In this document: positions 28,236-36,808 of the stretch, in pieces
Layout: the number at the start of each line of letters is the position of its first letter
Numbering within the stretch: position 1 is the stretch's first letter
Origin: Lutibacter oricola
GTDB taxonomy: Bacteria; Bacteroidota; Bacteroidia; Flavobacteriales; Flavobacteriaceae
NCBI RefSeq assembly: GCF_900106565.1
Contig: NZ_FNNJ01000002.1
Span: forward strand, 422,786 to 486,785
DNA length: 64,000 bases
Reading direction: 5' to 3'
Position numbers and translations under genes: made by a program
The notes under the pieces: model-generated
Seen by the model: the letters and a program-made list of their open reading frames with translations, nothing else
What the model was told of the DNA's origin: nothing
Database searches by the model: none

Positions 28236-28798
28236 TATTTATAGCTTTTACTAATAAATGGAGTTTCTTTAAAACCTGTTATTTGATTAATTAACACGGT
28301 AGAAGTAAAGAAATAATTGCAAAGTAAGTTAGCAAATTTTGGTAATAGTTCATTAACTTCTTTTTGCTCTTCATTATGTATTCTAACCATTAAACGAATC
28401 GCTTTTTTACACATAGACGAACATTTATTTAAAACACCAACTGGATTTACTCCGCCTGGTAATACAAATCCTGAAATAGATTTTTCTGTAATTGTTTTAA
28501 AACGTCTATAGTTTGTAAGTAGTTTATTATGGTCTTCTTCGGTAATGGCTAATTTACCTCTAATTGATCCGTTTAAGTGAAAACAAAGTGGTAAAATCCA
28601 ATTTAATTCAGTTTCTAGTTTTTGCAGCTCAGAACTATCAGGATATTGTTGCCTTAAAACACCTAAATCGTTAATAGCCCAACCAACCATTCTTGTTAAG
28701 TCATCTGTTAATATTTCATAATCGCATAACAAAGAATCTTCATAAATATATGGATAACAAAGCTCGTCTATATTAGATTTTGGTCTTAGTTTTTTCAT
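28235..28798 (-). CDS. PduO-like (cobalamin adenosyltransferase fold) protein, active site degenerate
   Basis: This 187-residue helical protein resembles PduO-type ATP:cob(I)alamin adenosyltransferases in its C-terminal half (FVLPGGVNPVG, then KKAIRLMVRI and NYFFTSTVLINQI). The N-terminal ATP-binding signature of that family (TKTGDxGxT-like) is absent. In the catalytic helix, where PduO has H-x-A-R-x-x-x-R-R-A-E, this protein reads NKCSSMCKKAIR, so the key arginines, His and Glu are missing. It may bind corrinoids without adenosylating them, or use different chemistry. It lies in the B12 operon two bases after the btuF-like gene. Confidence 0.6.
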   Translation of the reverse strand: MKKLRPKSNIDELCYPYIYEDSLLCDYEILTDDLTRMVGWAINDLGVLRQQYPDSSELQKLETELNWILPLCFHLNGSIRGKLAITEEDHNKLLTNYRRFKTITEKSISGFVLPGGVNPVGVLNKCSSMCKKAIRLMVRIHNEEQKEVNELLPKFANLLCNYFFTSTVLINQITGFKETPFISKSYK

Positions 28799-28800
28799 TA

Positions 28801-29919
28801 TTAATTCAATTTTTTATAAAATGTTAATTTATAATTAGGTAATAATTCTGGATGCGTAATTTTAATAATATCTTTTAGTACTAAATCTGGTCTAACTGGA
28901 GATAATTCAAAATACCAAATACCACCAGTTTCTCCTTTTGTATTATTGTAAGAATAAATTTTATTGTTTTTAAAAGCATCCATTTTTGAAGAAATAAAAT
29001 TGCTTTGTTTTAAATCGTTTGTTGTAGCGTGCATTCCTGGTGAAAACCAATATTCTGCATTTTGCCCTTTGTCAAAAACATTTTCTACGTTTAATGATAA
29101 ACTACCAGAACCTTGGCTATCTTTCCATAAATAATCGGTGTTTGCATCTTTTAAAAAAGTAGCTTCAAAACTATTACCTGCTGGCATATACCAAACATCT
29201 CTATATAAACCACCACAAACAACAGTAGGTTTGTTTTTAGAATTTTTTGCAATTGCTTTAGCTTCTAAATAGTTTTTTTCAATATTCGAAAACACACTGT
29301 CTGCCTTTATCTCTTTATCAAATAAAATTCCAAATACTTTAATCCATTCAGCTCTTCCTAACGGAGTTTCTTCAAGCCAAGCACCGTTAAATACAACAGG
29401 AATCCCAATTTTTTCTATAGTAGCAAACATTTTGTTATTTGCGTTTACAGAGAATCCCATAACAATATCTGGATTTAAGTCTAACAAATTTTCGGTGCTA
29501 ATATGATCAGGATGTCCTAATTCTTGAACAGCTTTTTGAGCTATTAATTTTCTAGTTTTTTTTGATGAAATAAATGTGGTGTTAGGAAACCCTACCAATT
29601 TATTTTCGACATTTAACATTTCTAAATTAGGAATGTGTGTTGTACTAGTAACCACAATAGATTTTAAAGGAGTTTGAATTTCATTAAGTTTTGAAGGTTT
29701 TTCTGAAATAATACTGTACACAGTTTCTCCAGTTGCACCAGGGTAAGGTGATTTTATAATTAATTTTGTTTCGGAATCCGTTTTAACAATATCAAATCCT
29801 TTAGCATATTTAATGCTTGAAGTAGATTTTTCTTCAACTTTTTTTGAATCTTTTGTATTGCAAGAAATTGTAAAAAGAATTATTGAAATGATTAATAAAG
29901 CACTTTTAAAAATATTCAT
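28801..29919 (-). CDS. btuF: BtuF-like substrate-binding lipoprotein
   Basis: This 372-residue lipoprotein has a lipobox at FTISCNT. The body has the two-lobe periplasmic-binding fold of the iron-siderophore/B12 class: SIVVTSTTHIPNLEML, LVGFPNTTFISS, LLDLNPDIVMGF, and C-terminal IYSYNNTKGETGGIWYFE. Its place between cobC and a PduO-like gene in a B12 operon favours corrinoid binding. The ABC permease and ATPase (btuC, btuD) are not in the window, so the partner must be elsewhere. Confidence 0.78.
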   Translation of the reverse strand: MNIFKSALLIISIILFTISCNTKDSKKVEEKSTSSIKYAKGFDIVKTDSETKLIIKSPYPGATGETVYSIISEKPSKLNEIQTPLKSIVVTSTTHIPNLEMLNVENKLVGFPNTTFISSKKTRKLIAQKAVQELGHPDHISTENLLDLNPDIVMGFSVNANNKMFATIEKIGIPVVFNGAWLEETPLGRAEWIKVFGILFDKEIKADSVFSNIEKNYLEAKAIAKNSKNKPTVVCGGLYRDVWYMPAGNSFEATFLKDANTDYLWKDSQGSGSLSLNVENVFDKGQNAEYWFSPGMHATTNDLKQSNFISSKMDAFKNNKIYSYNNTKGETGGIWYFELSPVRPDLVLKDIIKITHPELLPNYKLTFYKKLN

Positions 29920-29929
29920 GTTCTTAATT

Positions 29930-30478
29930 TTAAAGTAGGGTAAAGTTATTATTTTGTTTTTTTAATTTAAATACTTGGCCATATTCAACCGTTATATCAA
30001 AAGAATCTTTTAAATGAATATTGTTAAGTTTTGCCAGAATACTTCTAATTACACCAGCGTGTGTAGTAATTATTAGTTGTTTTACAGAAGTTGAAGTAAT
30101 TTCAGTAAAAACTTCAAAAGCTCTTTTTGCTAAATCAATATATGCTTCACCATTTGGAGTAACTTCAGTAACAAAATTGTTCATCCAAATAGAACCTACT
30201 GGCTCTGGTAACTCATCCCATTTTAACAATTCCCAATCTCCAAAGTTTAACTCCATTAGCCTATTATCTGTTATAATGTTTTCAGAAAATTGATTTGCTA
30301 ATTTTACACAACGCTTTAAAGGACTTGAATAAACAACTGTTTCCTTGTTAAAGTTTATTGATTTTCTAATTCTAGAAACTTCTTCTTCAAAAGTAGCTGC
30401 TACATCCAAATCTGCTTGACCGTAACAAATTCCTTTGTCAACTTTAGGTGTTGTATGTCTAACTAAATAAATTTCCAT
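29930..30478 (-). CDS. cobC: Alpha-ribazole phosphatase (histidine phosphatase family)
   Basis: Removes the phosphate from alpha-ribazole-5'-phosphate (or from the cobalamin phosphate product) in lower-loop assembly. The 182 residues begin EIYLVRHTTPKVDKGICYGQADLDV. H7 of RHT is the phosphorylated histidine, and CYGQADLDV is typical of CobC. YSSPLKRC, MELNFGDWE and TTHAGVIRS follow. It overlaps cobS by 16 bases. Confidence 0.92.
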   Translation of the reverse strand: MEIYLVRHTTPKVDKGICYGQADLDVAATFEEEVSRIRKSINFNKETVVYSSPLKRCVKLANQFSENIITDNRLMELNFGDWELLKWDELPEPVGSIWMNNFVTEVTPNGEAYIDLAKRAFEVFTEITSTSVKQLIITTHAGVIRSILAKLNNIHLKDSFDITVEYGQVFKLKKQNNNFTLL

Positions 30479-31221
30479 AAAACTAAAAGACTTAGATAAA
30501 ATACAACTTCAGTTACTTGTTGGGTTGCACCAGCGCAATCTCCAGTTTGACCACCAATCCATTTTTTAAAAAATCTACCTAATAAAAGCATTGCAATAAA
30601 CGTAGGAATTAATGCTAAAAATACCCAATACGAATTGTAAAAAAATAAAGGAATTACACCAAAAACACCATTATAAACTACTATTGAAAATTTTTGAGCG
30701 TGCCCCATTGGTTTTGCTTTACTAGTAATATCGTCTCGTACATATGGATATAAATAGAGTAAAATAGAAGTAATAAATCTACTTACGCTATGTCCAGCAA
30801 TTAACGTAATTAGCAGTTGGTGAGGTTGGTAATGTAATCCAGTAAACTTAAAAACTAACATTCCAACTAAGCCAACGGTACCATAAGTTCCAAGCCTAGA
30901 GTCTTTCATTATAGTTAGAATTTTATCTTTAGTCCAACCACCGCCAAAACCATCGCAAACATCGGCAAAGCCATCTTCATGAAAAGCTCCAGTTAACCAA
31001 ATAGTAAATATCATACTAAAAAGGAGTGCTATTGTTTGAGGAAATATAAATAAAGATACCCAAAATATAAAGGCAGCTAATCCTCCTACAATTATTCCTA
31101 CTAATGAGAAGTAGCGTGTGCTTTTATTTAGTATTTCAGGAGAATGATCTATCCATTTTGGACAAGGAATTCTCGTAAAAAACATTATAGCTGTAAAGAA
31201 TATGTCTAACTCTTTTTTCAT
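30463..31221 (-). CDS. cobS: Adenosylcobinamide-GDP ribazoletransferase (cobalamin synthase)
   Basis: An integral membrane enzyme joining AdoCbi-GDP and alpha-ribazole. The 252 residues have several helices and the family signatures FFTRIPCP near the start, GAFHEDGFADVCDGFGGG (acidic metal-binding loop), MKDSRLGTYG, and GGQTGDCAGATQQVTEV near the end. Five bases separate it from cobT, and it overlaps cobC. Confidence 0.95.
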   Translation of the reverse strand: MKKELDIFFTAIMFFTRIPCPKWIDHSPEILNKSTRYFSLVGIIVGGLAAFIFWVSLFIFPQTIALLFSMIFTIWLTGAFHEDGFADVCDGFGGGWTKDKILTIMKDSRLGTYGTVGLVGMLVFKFTGLHYQPHQLLITLIAGHSVSRFITSILLYLYPYVRDDITSKAKPMGHAQKFSIVVYNGVFGVIPLFFYNSYWVFLALIPTFIAMLLLGRFFKKWIGGQTGDCAGATQQVTEVVFYLSLLVLWKFI

Positions 31222-31226
31222 TACAA

Positions 31227-32270
31227 TTAATCAGCAGGGTTAACAACACCAGCGCTTTCGAAACTAGCCATTTGGTTTATAAAAATTGCTGCAGACTGAA
31301 TGATTGGGTAAGCAATAGCTGCTCCAGTTCCTTCACCTAAACGCAAACCTAAATGTAAAATTGGAGTTGCATTTAAAAAGTTTAGCATTTTTATATGTCC
31401 TTGTTCGTTAGATACATGTCCAAATAAACAATAATCCAATACATTTTTATTAATTGCTTGAGCCACCAATAAAGAGGATGTTGCAATAAAACCATCTATA
31501 ATTAAAGTCATTTTTAATTCAGCAGCTTTTAGCATAGCACCAGTCATCATAGCAACTTCAAATCCACCAAAATTTTGAAGGTTTACTAGTGGGTTTTCGC
31601 TAACACCATGAAATTTATAAACGTTTGTTAAAATTTCAATTTTATTAGCCAAACCTTTATCTGTTAAACCAGCACCAACACCAATACAAGTTTCAATAGA
31701 AAGCTTTGTAATGGCGCTCATTAAAAGCGAAGCAGAAGAAGTGTTTCCAATTCCCATTTCACCAAAAGAAATAATATTACTGCCATTTTTATGTTTTTGC
31801 GTAACAATTTCTCCAGCTACTTCAAATGCTTTTTCACACTGTTCTTTTGTCATTGCAGGTTCTAAAGAATAATCTTTTGTACCATAATCAATTTTAGCGT
31901 TTATTAGTTCTTTATGAACTTCAAAATCGTAATTAACACCAGCATCTACAACACTTAAATCGAAACCATGTTGTTTGCAAAAAACATTAATTCCTGCACC
32001 ACCTTCTAAAAAATTAATAACCATTTGTGGTGTAACTTCTTGCGGGCAAGAACTAACAGGATGATTATTTACAATACCGTGATCGCCAGCAAAAACAAGC
32101 ATTGTTGGTTTGTTTAATTTTGGAGTCAACGTATTTTGAATTAAACATAACTTTTCGGCGATAGTTTCGAGAGTACCTAATGAGCCTAATGGTTTAGTTT
32201 TGTTGTTTATTTTATGTTTAATTTCTTTACTAAATTCTTTGTTAGTAGGGGTAATGTTAAATTTTTTCAT
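31227..32270 (-). CDS. cobT: Nicotinate-nucleotide--dimethylbenzimidazole phosphoribosyltransferase
   Basis: Makes alpha-ribazole-5'-phosphate from NaMN and a benzimidazole or other lower-ligand base. This 347-residue protein has KPLGSLGTLE at the N-terminus, MLVFAGDHGIV, SFGEMGIGNTSSASLL, and the catalytic Glu in LRLGEGTGAAIA. Gap to cobU is 9 bases. Confidence 0.96.
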   Translation of the reverse strand: MKKFNITPTNKEFSKEIKHKINNKTKPLGSLGTLETIAEKLCLIQNTLTPKLNKPTMLVFAGDHGIVNNHPVSSCPQEVTPQMVINFLEGGAGINVFCKQHGFDLSVVDAGVNYDFEVHKELINAKIDYGTKDYSLEPAMTKEQCEKAFEVAGEIVTQKHKNGSNIISFGEMGIGNTSSASLLMSAITKLSIETCIGVGAGLTDKGLANKIEILTNVYKFHGVSENPLVNLQNFGGFEVAMMTGAMLKAAELKMTLIIDGFIATSSLLVAQAINKNVLDYCLFGHVSNEQGHIKMLNFLNATPILHLGLRLGEGTGAAIAYPIIQSAAIFINQMASFESAGVVNPAD

Positions 32271-32279
32271 AAGTAAATT

Positions 32280-32783
32280 TTATTTTAAAATAAGTGGCAT
32301 TCCTGAAACCATAAAAATGGCTTTATCTGCTTTTTTTGCAATACGTTGGTTTGTCCAACCTTGTAATTCTGTAAATTTTCGTGCTATATGTGTTTGCGCG
32401 TGAACGCCCATTCCAATTTCATTAGAAATTATAATAATTTCACTATTTAATTTAGAAAGGTTTTCAATTTCATTGTTAGCAAATTCTAAAGCTTTTTCAA
32501 CATTATTATCAAAATCTATATATAAATTTGTAAGCCACAGCGTAACACAATCAATTACAATAACGGAATTTTCTGGAATTACTGTAGAAATTTTTGTTTC
32601 TTCTTCAATTGTTGTCCAACGCTCATCTCTATCATTTTTATGACGCTCTACACGCTTTTCAAAATCTTTATCCCAAATTCTAGAAGTTGCTAAATAATAA
32701 GGAGAGTTGCTTAAATTTTCAGCTAAACTCTGGGCATAAGAACTCTTTCCCGATCGTTCTCCACCTGTAATATAATGTATCAT
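32280..32783 (-). CDS. cobU: Adenosylcobinamide kinase / cobinamide-phosphate guanylyltransferase
   Basis: Phosphorylates adenosylcobinamide and attaches GMP. The 167 residues have the P-loop GGERSGKSS (residues 7-15), a conserved WTTIEE segment, VIDCVTLWLTNLY and ISNEIGMGV. The gene is first in the minus-strand B12 operon, with its own promoter. CobU, CobT, CobS and CobC together suffice for nucleotide-loop assembly on salvaged cobinamide. Confidence 0.95.
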   Translation of the reverse strand: MIHYITGGERSGKSSYAQSLAENLSNSPYYLATSRIWDKDFEKRVERHKNDRDERWTTIEEETKISTVIPENSVIVIDCVTLWLTNLYIDFDNNVEKALEFANNEIENLSKLNSEIIIISNEIGMGVHAQTHIARKFTELQGWTNQRIAKKADKAIFMVSGMPLILK

Positions 32784-32800
32784 TAAAATAAAAATTTCAG

Positions 32801-32834
32801 CAAATGTAATATTTTAATGAAAATATGATACAAA
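32801..32834 (-). promoter_or_regulatory. Promoter of the cobU-cobT-cobS-cobC operon
   Basis: On the minus strand: TTTG (32834-32831), 22 bases, TACATTTG (32808-32801), which fits TAnnTTTG. It lies about 18 bases before the cobU start. No riboswitch fits in the short leader. Confidence 0.6.
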
Positions 32835-32849
32835 TTAATCTTATTTAAT

Positions 32850-32857
32850 TATTTTTG
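32850..32857 (+). promoter_or_regulatory. Promoter -7 element of the riboswitch-btuB transcript
   Basis: TATTTTTG matches TAnnTTTG and lies just upstream of the riboswitch aptamer. No -33 TTG is visible at normal spacing. Confidence 0.5.
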
Positions 32858-32866
32858 CAGCCGATT

Positions 32867-33043
32867 ATGGTTCTCGAATTATTTAGTACATAAAACGAGT
32901 TAAAAGGGAAGTTGGTTAAATTCCAACGCTGTTCCCGCAACTGTAAGCTTAGTCGAGTAATCGATGTTTGTTATTAAACTTAAACCACTGTTTTATAAAC
33001 GGGAAGGTAAATAACAAAACGCAAGCCAGGAGACCTGCCAAAA
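32867..33043 (+). ncRNA. Cobalamin riboswitch
   Basis: The conserved core elements of the B12 aptamer are visible in order: a purine-rich segment gggaagttggttaaattcc with its hairpin, ctgttcccgcaactgtaa (32929-32945), and the B12 box gccaggagacctgcc at 33025-33039. Ends are approximate. It lies immediately upstream of the BtuB-like receptor and points the same way. It should reduce expression of the receptor and the downstream lipoprotein when B12 is plentiful. The expression platform probably masks the region around 33060-33081 (gggagaaaggtt and the start codon). Confidence 0.95.
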
Positions 33044-33078
33044 TCTAATTAATTAAAACTTTCGGGAGAAAGGTTATT

Positions 33079-34938
33079 ATGATGAGATATATTTTATTCT
33101 TTTTTATTTTTATAATTACTAGCAAAAATTTTGCTCAGCAAGATAGTATTCAACAGTTGAAGGTTGTAAATCTTAATTCTGTTAAACTTCAAAAACATTC
33201 TAAAGGTTATAAAGTTTTAACTTTAAATGATTCAATTATTTTAAAAAATAAAGAATCTTTTACTTCATTATTAAGGTTTAATACGCCAATCTATATAAAA
33301 GAGTATGGTTCTGGAGGAACAAGTTCTGCAAGTTTTAGAGGTACTAGTGCATCTAATACAGCGGTAGTTTGGAATGGAATTAATATAAACTCAATAAATA
33401 ACGGTCAAACTGGTTTTAACGCTTTATCTGTTAATTTAATAGACAATATTAATGTAAGAAGTGGTGGTGGAAGTATTGAATTTGGTTCTGGTGCCATTGG
33501 TGGTACAGTGCATTTAAATGATCAATTGCGTTTTGGTAACTATTCAAAAAAGCAGGTAGTTTTATCGGTTGGTAGTTTTAATACCACTAATAATTTATAT
33601 AAATTTTCTATTGGAAGAGAGAATTTTTCTGCAAAATTTGGAGTTTCATATAATAAATCTGATAACGATTATAAATGGTTAGGAACTGATGGTTTAAGAA
33701 ATGAAAATGGAGCTTACGAAAATTTAAGTTTTAATTTAGGTTTTGCTTACAAATTGAATGATTTTAGTAAACTAAGCATTTTTTCTTCAAAATATAACGG
33801 ACATAGAAAGTTTTCAGGTGTGTTACCTAATCCTTCAGCAGCTAAAGAAAAATATAAGGATTTTAATTTTAGAAATTTAATTGAATATTCTTTTCATAAA
33901 AATGAGTTTTCACATGCGTTAAAATTTGCCTATCTAACACAAGAATATAGATATTTTGCAGATAAGAATTTTGATGCTTTTAGTTATGGAAAATCTAAAA
34001 GATATTTGTTGAAATACGACTTTAATTATAAAATTTCTACTAATTCTACCATTGAAGCTTTTTCTGAACTAGAATCTGTTTTAGGAAAAACAGATCAGAT
34101 TGAAGAAAAGAATAGAAAACAATTCTCCCAGTCTATAATATTTACGCAGCAAATAGATAATATAGCTTCAATAAATGCTAAAATTCGAAAAGATTATAAT
34201 TCAGATTATAAAATTCCTTTTGTTTTTGCATTTGGAGCAGAATTAAAACCTATTAAAAATACCTTTATAAGATTAAATGGATCTAAAAATTATAGAGTAC
34301 CAACTTATAACGATTTGTATTGGCCAGCGTTGGGTAATTTAGATTTAATTCCTGAATCGTCTCTACAAGGTGAGTTTGGTTTAGGTTATAAAAGCAAAGA
34401 TTTAAAAATAGATGTAGGCGCTTTTTATATAGAATCTAAAGATAAAATTGTTTGGACACCTGGAGGTGACCCAGAAAGACCAGGAGTTTGGACACCTATA
34501 AACATTGCAAAAACAGTTAATAAAGGTGTTGAATTTACAGCCGCTTTTAAAAAACAAATAGAAAATCACTCGTTAGATTTTAATTTGAATTATAGCTACA
34601 CAATAGCAAAAGATAAAAGTACTAATAAGTTTTTGACTTATGTGCCAAAGCATTTGGTTAATTCAAGTTTTGGGTATTCCTATAAAAGAACACATATATT
34701 TTACCAACATTTATTTAATGGTGAAGTTTATACTACAACTGATAATTTAGATAGTTACAAAGTGCCATATTTTAATATTGGTAATGTAGGGTTAGATTAT
34801 ACTGTTTTAAAAACTGAAAACAAACAATTAGGTATAGGCTTAAAAGTAAACAATGTATTTGATAAAGAATACCAAGTTTTACCAGGTAGACCTATGCCAA
34901 ATAGAAATTTTAATATAAACATAAACTATAAATTTTAA
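33079..34938 (+). CDS. btuB: TonB-dependent outer-membrane corrinoid receptor (BtuB-like)
   Basis: This 619-residue receptor has a signal peptide (cleavage near SKNFAQQ), a plug domain (about 45-150; SASFRGTSASNTAVVWNG, VRSGGGSIEFGSGAIGG) and a 22-strand barrel ending NINYKF. No carboxypeptidase-like N-terminal extension is present, in keeping with vitamin-type rather than SusC-type receptors. The cobalamin riboswitch directly upstream is the main evidence for B12 as substrate. Two ATGs in tandem (33079, 33082) could both initiate. Confidence 0.9.
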   Translation: MMRYILFFFIFIITSKNFAQQDSIQQLKVVNLNSVKLQKHSKGYKVLTLNDSIILKNKESFTSLLRFNTPIYIKEYGSGGTSSASFRGTSASNTAVVWNGININSINNGQTGFNALSVNLIDNINVRSGGGSIEFGSGAIGGTVHLNDQLRFGNYSKKQVVLSVGSFNTTNNLYKFSIGRENFSAKFGVSYNKSDNDYKWLGTDGLRNENGAYENLSFNLGFAYKLNDFSKLSIFSSKYNGHRKFSGVLPNPSAAKEKYKDFNFRNLIEYSFHKNEFSHALKFAYLTQEYRYFADKNFDAFSYGKSKRYLLKYDFNYKISTNSTIEAFSELESVLGKTDQIEEKNRKQFSQSIIFTQQIDNIASINAKIRKDYNSDYKIPFVFAFGAELKPIKNTFIRLNGSKNYRVPTYNDLYWPALGNLDLIPESSLQGEFGLGYKSKDLKIDVGAFYIESKDKIVWTPGGDPERPGVWTPINIAKTVNKGVEFTAAFKKQIENHSLDFNLNYSYTIAKDKSTNKFLTYVPKHLVNSSFGYSYKRTHIFYQHLFNGEVYTTTDNLDSYKVPYFNIGNVGLDYTVLKTENKQLGIGLKVNNVFDKEYQVLPGRPMPNRNFNININYKF

Positions 34939-34941
34939 ATT

Positions 34942-35997
34942 ATGAAAATCAGTAAATTTTTACTAAGTATATTTTTACTAAGTGTATTATTAGTATCGTG
35001 TGATGATGACGATGAACCTCAATTACCTAAAGGTGATTACGAAAATGGATTAATTATTAGTGGTGAAGGTTCTGGAGCAGGTTCTGGTTCGGTTACTTTT
35101 GTTTCTGATGATTTTTCAACAGTTGAACACCAAATTTACAATAAAGTTAATACTAAAGAATTTGGAACATATTTACAATCTGTAGCTTTTGATGATGATA
35201 GAGCATTTATTGTAACAGATAATCAAAATACTATAACAGTTGTTAACAGATATACTTTTGAAGAATTAGGAACAATAGTTACAGGTTTAGCTACACCTAG
35301 ATTTGTTACTGTAGTTGGAGATAAAGCGTATGCAACAAACTGGGGTACAACTGGAGCTTTTGTATCAGAAATTGATTTAAACACATACACCGTTTCAAGT
35401 ACAATAAGCATTAGTACCGGTCCAGAAAGAATTATTGCTGAAAGTGGTAAATTATATGTTTCTCATAAAGGAGGTTGGGGAAGTAATAATATAATTTCAG
35501 TAATTGATATTTCTTCAAAAGCAGTTTCAGAAATCACTGTTCAAGATAAACCAGATGAAATGTTTATTGATAATTCAGGAGATTTAGTAGTTTTATCTGA
35601 AGGAGCTGTGCAATATGACGCTTCTTGGAATGTTGTTGGAAATACAATTGGTGCAATTTCAAAAATTAATACAACTACAAACACAGTAGAGACTGAAATT
35701 ACTTTTTCTGAAGGTGTTCATCCAACTTTATTAGTTAGTGATGGTTCAGATTTATATTACGCTATAGGTTCTAAAGTTTATAAAATGAGTAGCTCAGCTT
35801 CTGCTTTACCTACTACAGAATTTGTTGATACATCTGCTGGTTACTTATATGGAATAGCTGTTAATAACGAAAACTTATTTACGTTAGATGCTAGTTTTAC
35901 AGCTCAAAGTACTATGGATATTTATAGTTTAAGTTCTGGAACTAAAACTACTTCAGTTGCAGCGCCAATTGGAGCTTCAAAAATATATTTTAACTAA
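34942..35997 (+). CDS. BtuG-like surface beta-propeller lipoprotein
   Basis: This 351-residue lipoprotein has its lipobox at VLLVSC, followed by DDDDE, an acidic export signal of the type that sends Bacteroidota lipoproteins to the cell surface. The rest is a repeated YncE-like beta-propeller (recurring TNQNTITVVNRYTFEELGTI, ISVIDISSKAV and similar blades). Three bases separate it from the BtuB-like gene under the same riboswitch. In Bacteroides, BtuG is a surface beta-propeller lipoprotein that binds B12 very tightly and hands it to BtuB. The same role is inferred here from fold, export signal and operon. DUF5074 is another possible family label. Confidence 0.8.
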   Translation: MKISKFLLSIFLLSVLLVSCDDDDEPQLPKGDYENGLIISGEGSGAGSGSVTFVSDDFSTVEHQIYNKVNTKEFGTYLQSVAFDDDRAFIVTDNQNTITVVNRYTFEELGTIVTGLATPRFVTVVGDKAYATNWGTTGAFVSEIDLNTYTVSSTISISTGPERIIAESGKLYVSHKGGWGSNNIISVIDISSKAVSEITVQDKPDEMFIDNSGDLVVLSEGAVQYDASWNVVGNTIGAISKINTTTNTVETEITFSEGVHPTLLVSDGSDLYYAIGSKVYKMSSSASALPTTEFVDTSAGYLYGIAVNNENLFTLDASFTAQSTMDIYSLSSGTKTTSVAAPIGASKIYFN

Positions 35998-36034
35998 TAT
36001 TGTACTTGTACAATTTAGTGTGAAATCGTTATTT

Positions 36035-36073
36035 AAAAGCCATTATTTAGAATAATAAATAATGGCTTTTTTT
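36035..36073 (+). terminator. Terminator of the btuB-btuG-like operon
   Basis: A perfect 15-bp stem (36035-36049 with 36056-36070), a 6-nt loop and seven Ts. It sits at the convergent junction with the next minus-strand gene and can probably serve both. Confidence 0.9.
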
Positions 36074-36593
36074 ATAGTAAATCTTTTACTTCATTTTTAA
36101 CAAAAATAAGAGCAGCACTGGAAGGAGCTCCTTTTTCAATAACTTTTTTAATTATTGCTTCTCGTAATTCTTCGGCAGTATTTATAGTTGCATCATTGGC
36201 TACCATATTTATTAAATGAATTGTAGCGTTTTTAGCTGCAATAATTACATTCCAACATTCATCACTTACATAAATTTGTTGTGTTAAATTATGCTCTAGT
36301 TCTTGTTCTATTGTATTTACAACGCTAACTATATAGGCATTTTTATCATTATTAACAGAAGTAACTCTAATTAATAATTTTGAAGGATTCATTCGTTCTA
36401 AAAACAACGTCATACGCTCATAAGCTTGTAGCTTTTGTGGTAGAGAATGTTTTTTATTTTCTTTTAATAAAGAAATTTTTATTCTTTTTTCTTCTACACT
36501 AGTATGTTTTAAAAAGAAGAAATAAGCAATTAAACCAGTTATTATTGATGGTATTGTAAAACTAACAATAGCTATAATTTTATCTAAATACAT
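36072..36593 (-). CDS. Membrane-anchored protein conserved in Flavobacteriia (possibly DUF7935)
   Basis: This 173-residue protein has one N-terminal transmembrane helix (about 5-27), then a charged linker and a helical cytoplasmic domain. Recognisable strings are LPQKLQAYERMTLFLERMNPSKLLIRV and SAALIFVKNEVKDLL. I recall close relatives in many flavobacteria without known function. Monocistronic; it converges on the btuB operon terminator. Confidence 0.7.
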   Translation of the reverse strand: MYLDKIIAIVSFTIPSIITGLIAYFFFLKHTSVEEKRIKISLLKENKKHSLPQKLQAYERMTLFLERMNPSKLLIRVTSVNNDKNAYIVSVVNTIEQELEHNLTQQIYVSDECWNVIIAAKNATIHLINMVANDATINTAEELREAIIKKVIEKGAPSSAALIFVKNEVKDLL

Positions 36594-36685
36594 ATTAAAA
36601 TAAGTTATTGGTCAAATTTATACTTTGTAATGTTAATTACATAATTTTTATATTAAGATTTCGAGAATTTTAATATTTCAAACAC

Positions 36686-36706
36686 TACTTTTGTAACAAT
36701 TGTTAC
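36686..36706 (+). promoter_or_regulatory. Promoter -7 element with adjoining palindrome upstream of the FadL-type gene
   Basis: TACTTTTG (36686-36693) fits TAnnTTTG. A perfect 14-bp palindrome, GTAACAATTGTTAC (36693-36706), abuts it and covers the expected transcription start. That makes it a good candidate operator. The leader to the start codon would be about 100 bases. Confidence 0.5.
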
Positions 36707-36808
36707 TTCTTGTAAAATTGTTTTCTGATAATTGTCAGTATTAAAGCAAATCAATATGTATAATTTTAAAGGAAACAAACAAGAGAATAACTTTCAAACA
36801 AACAAATT

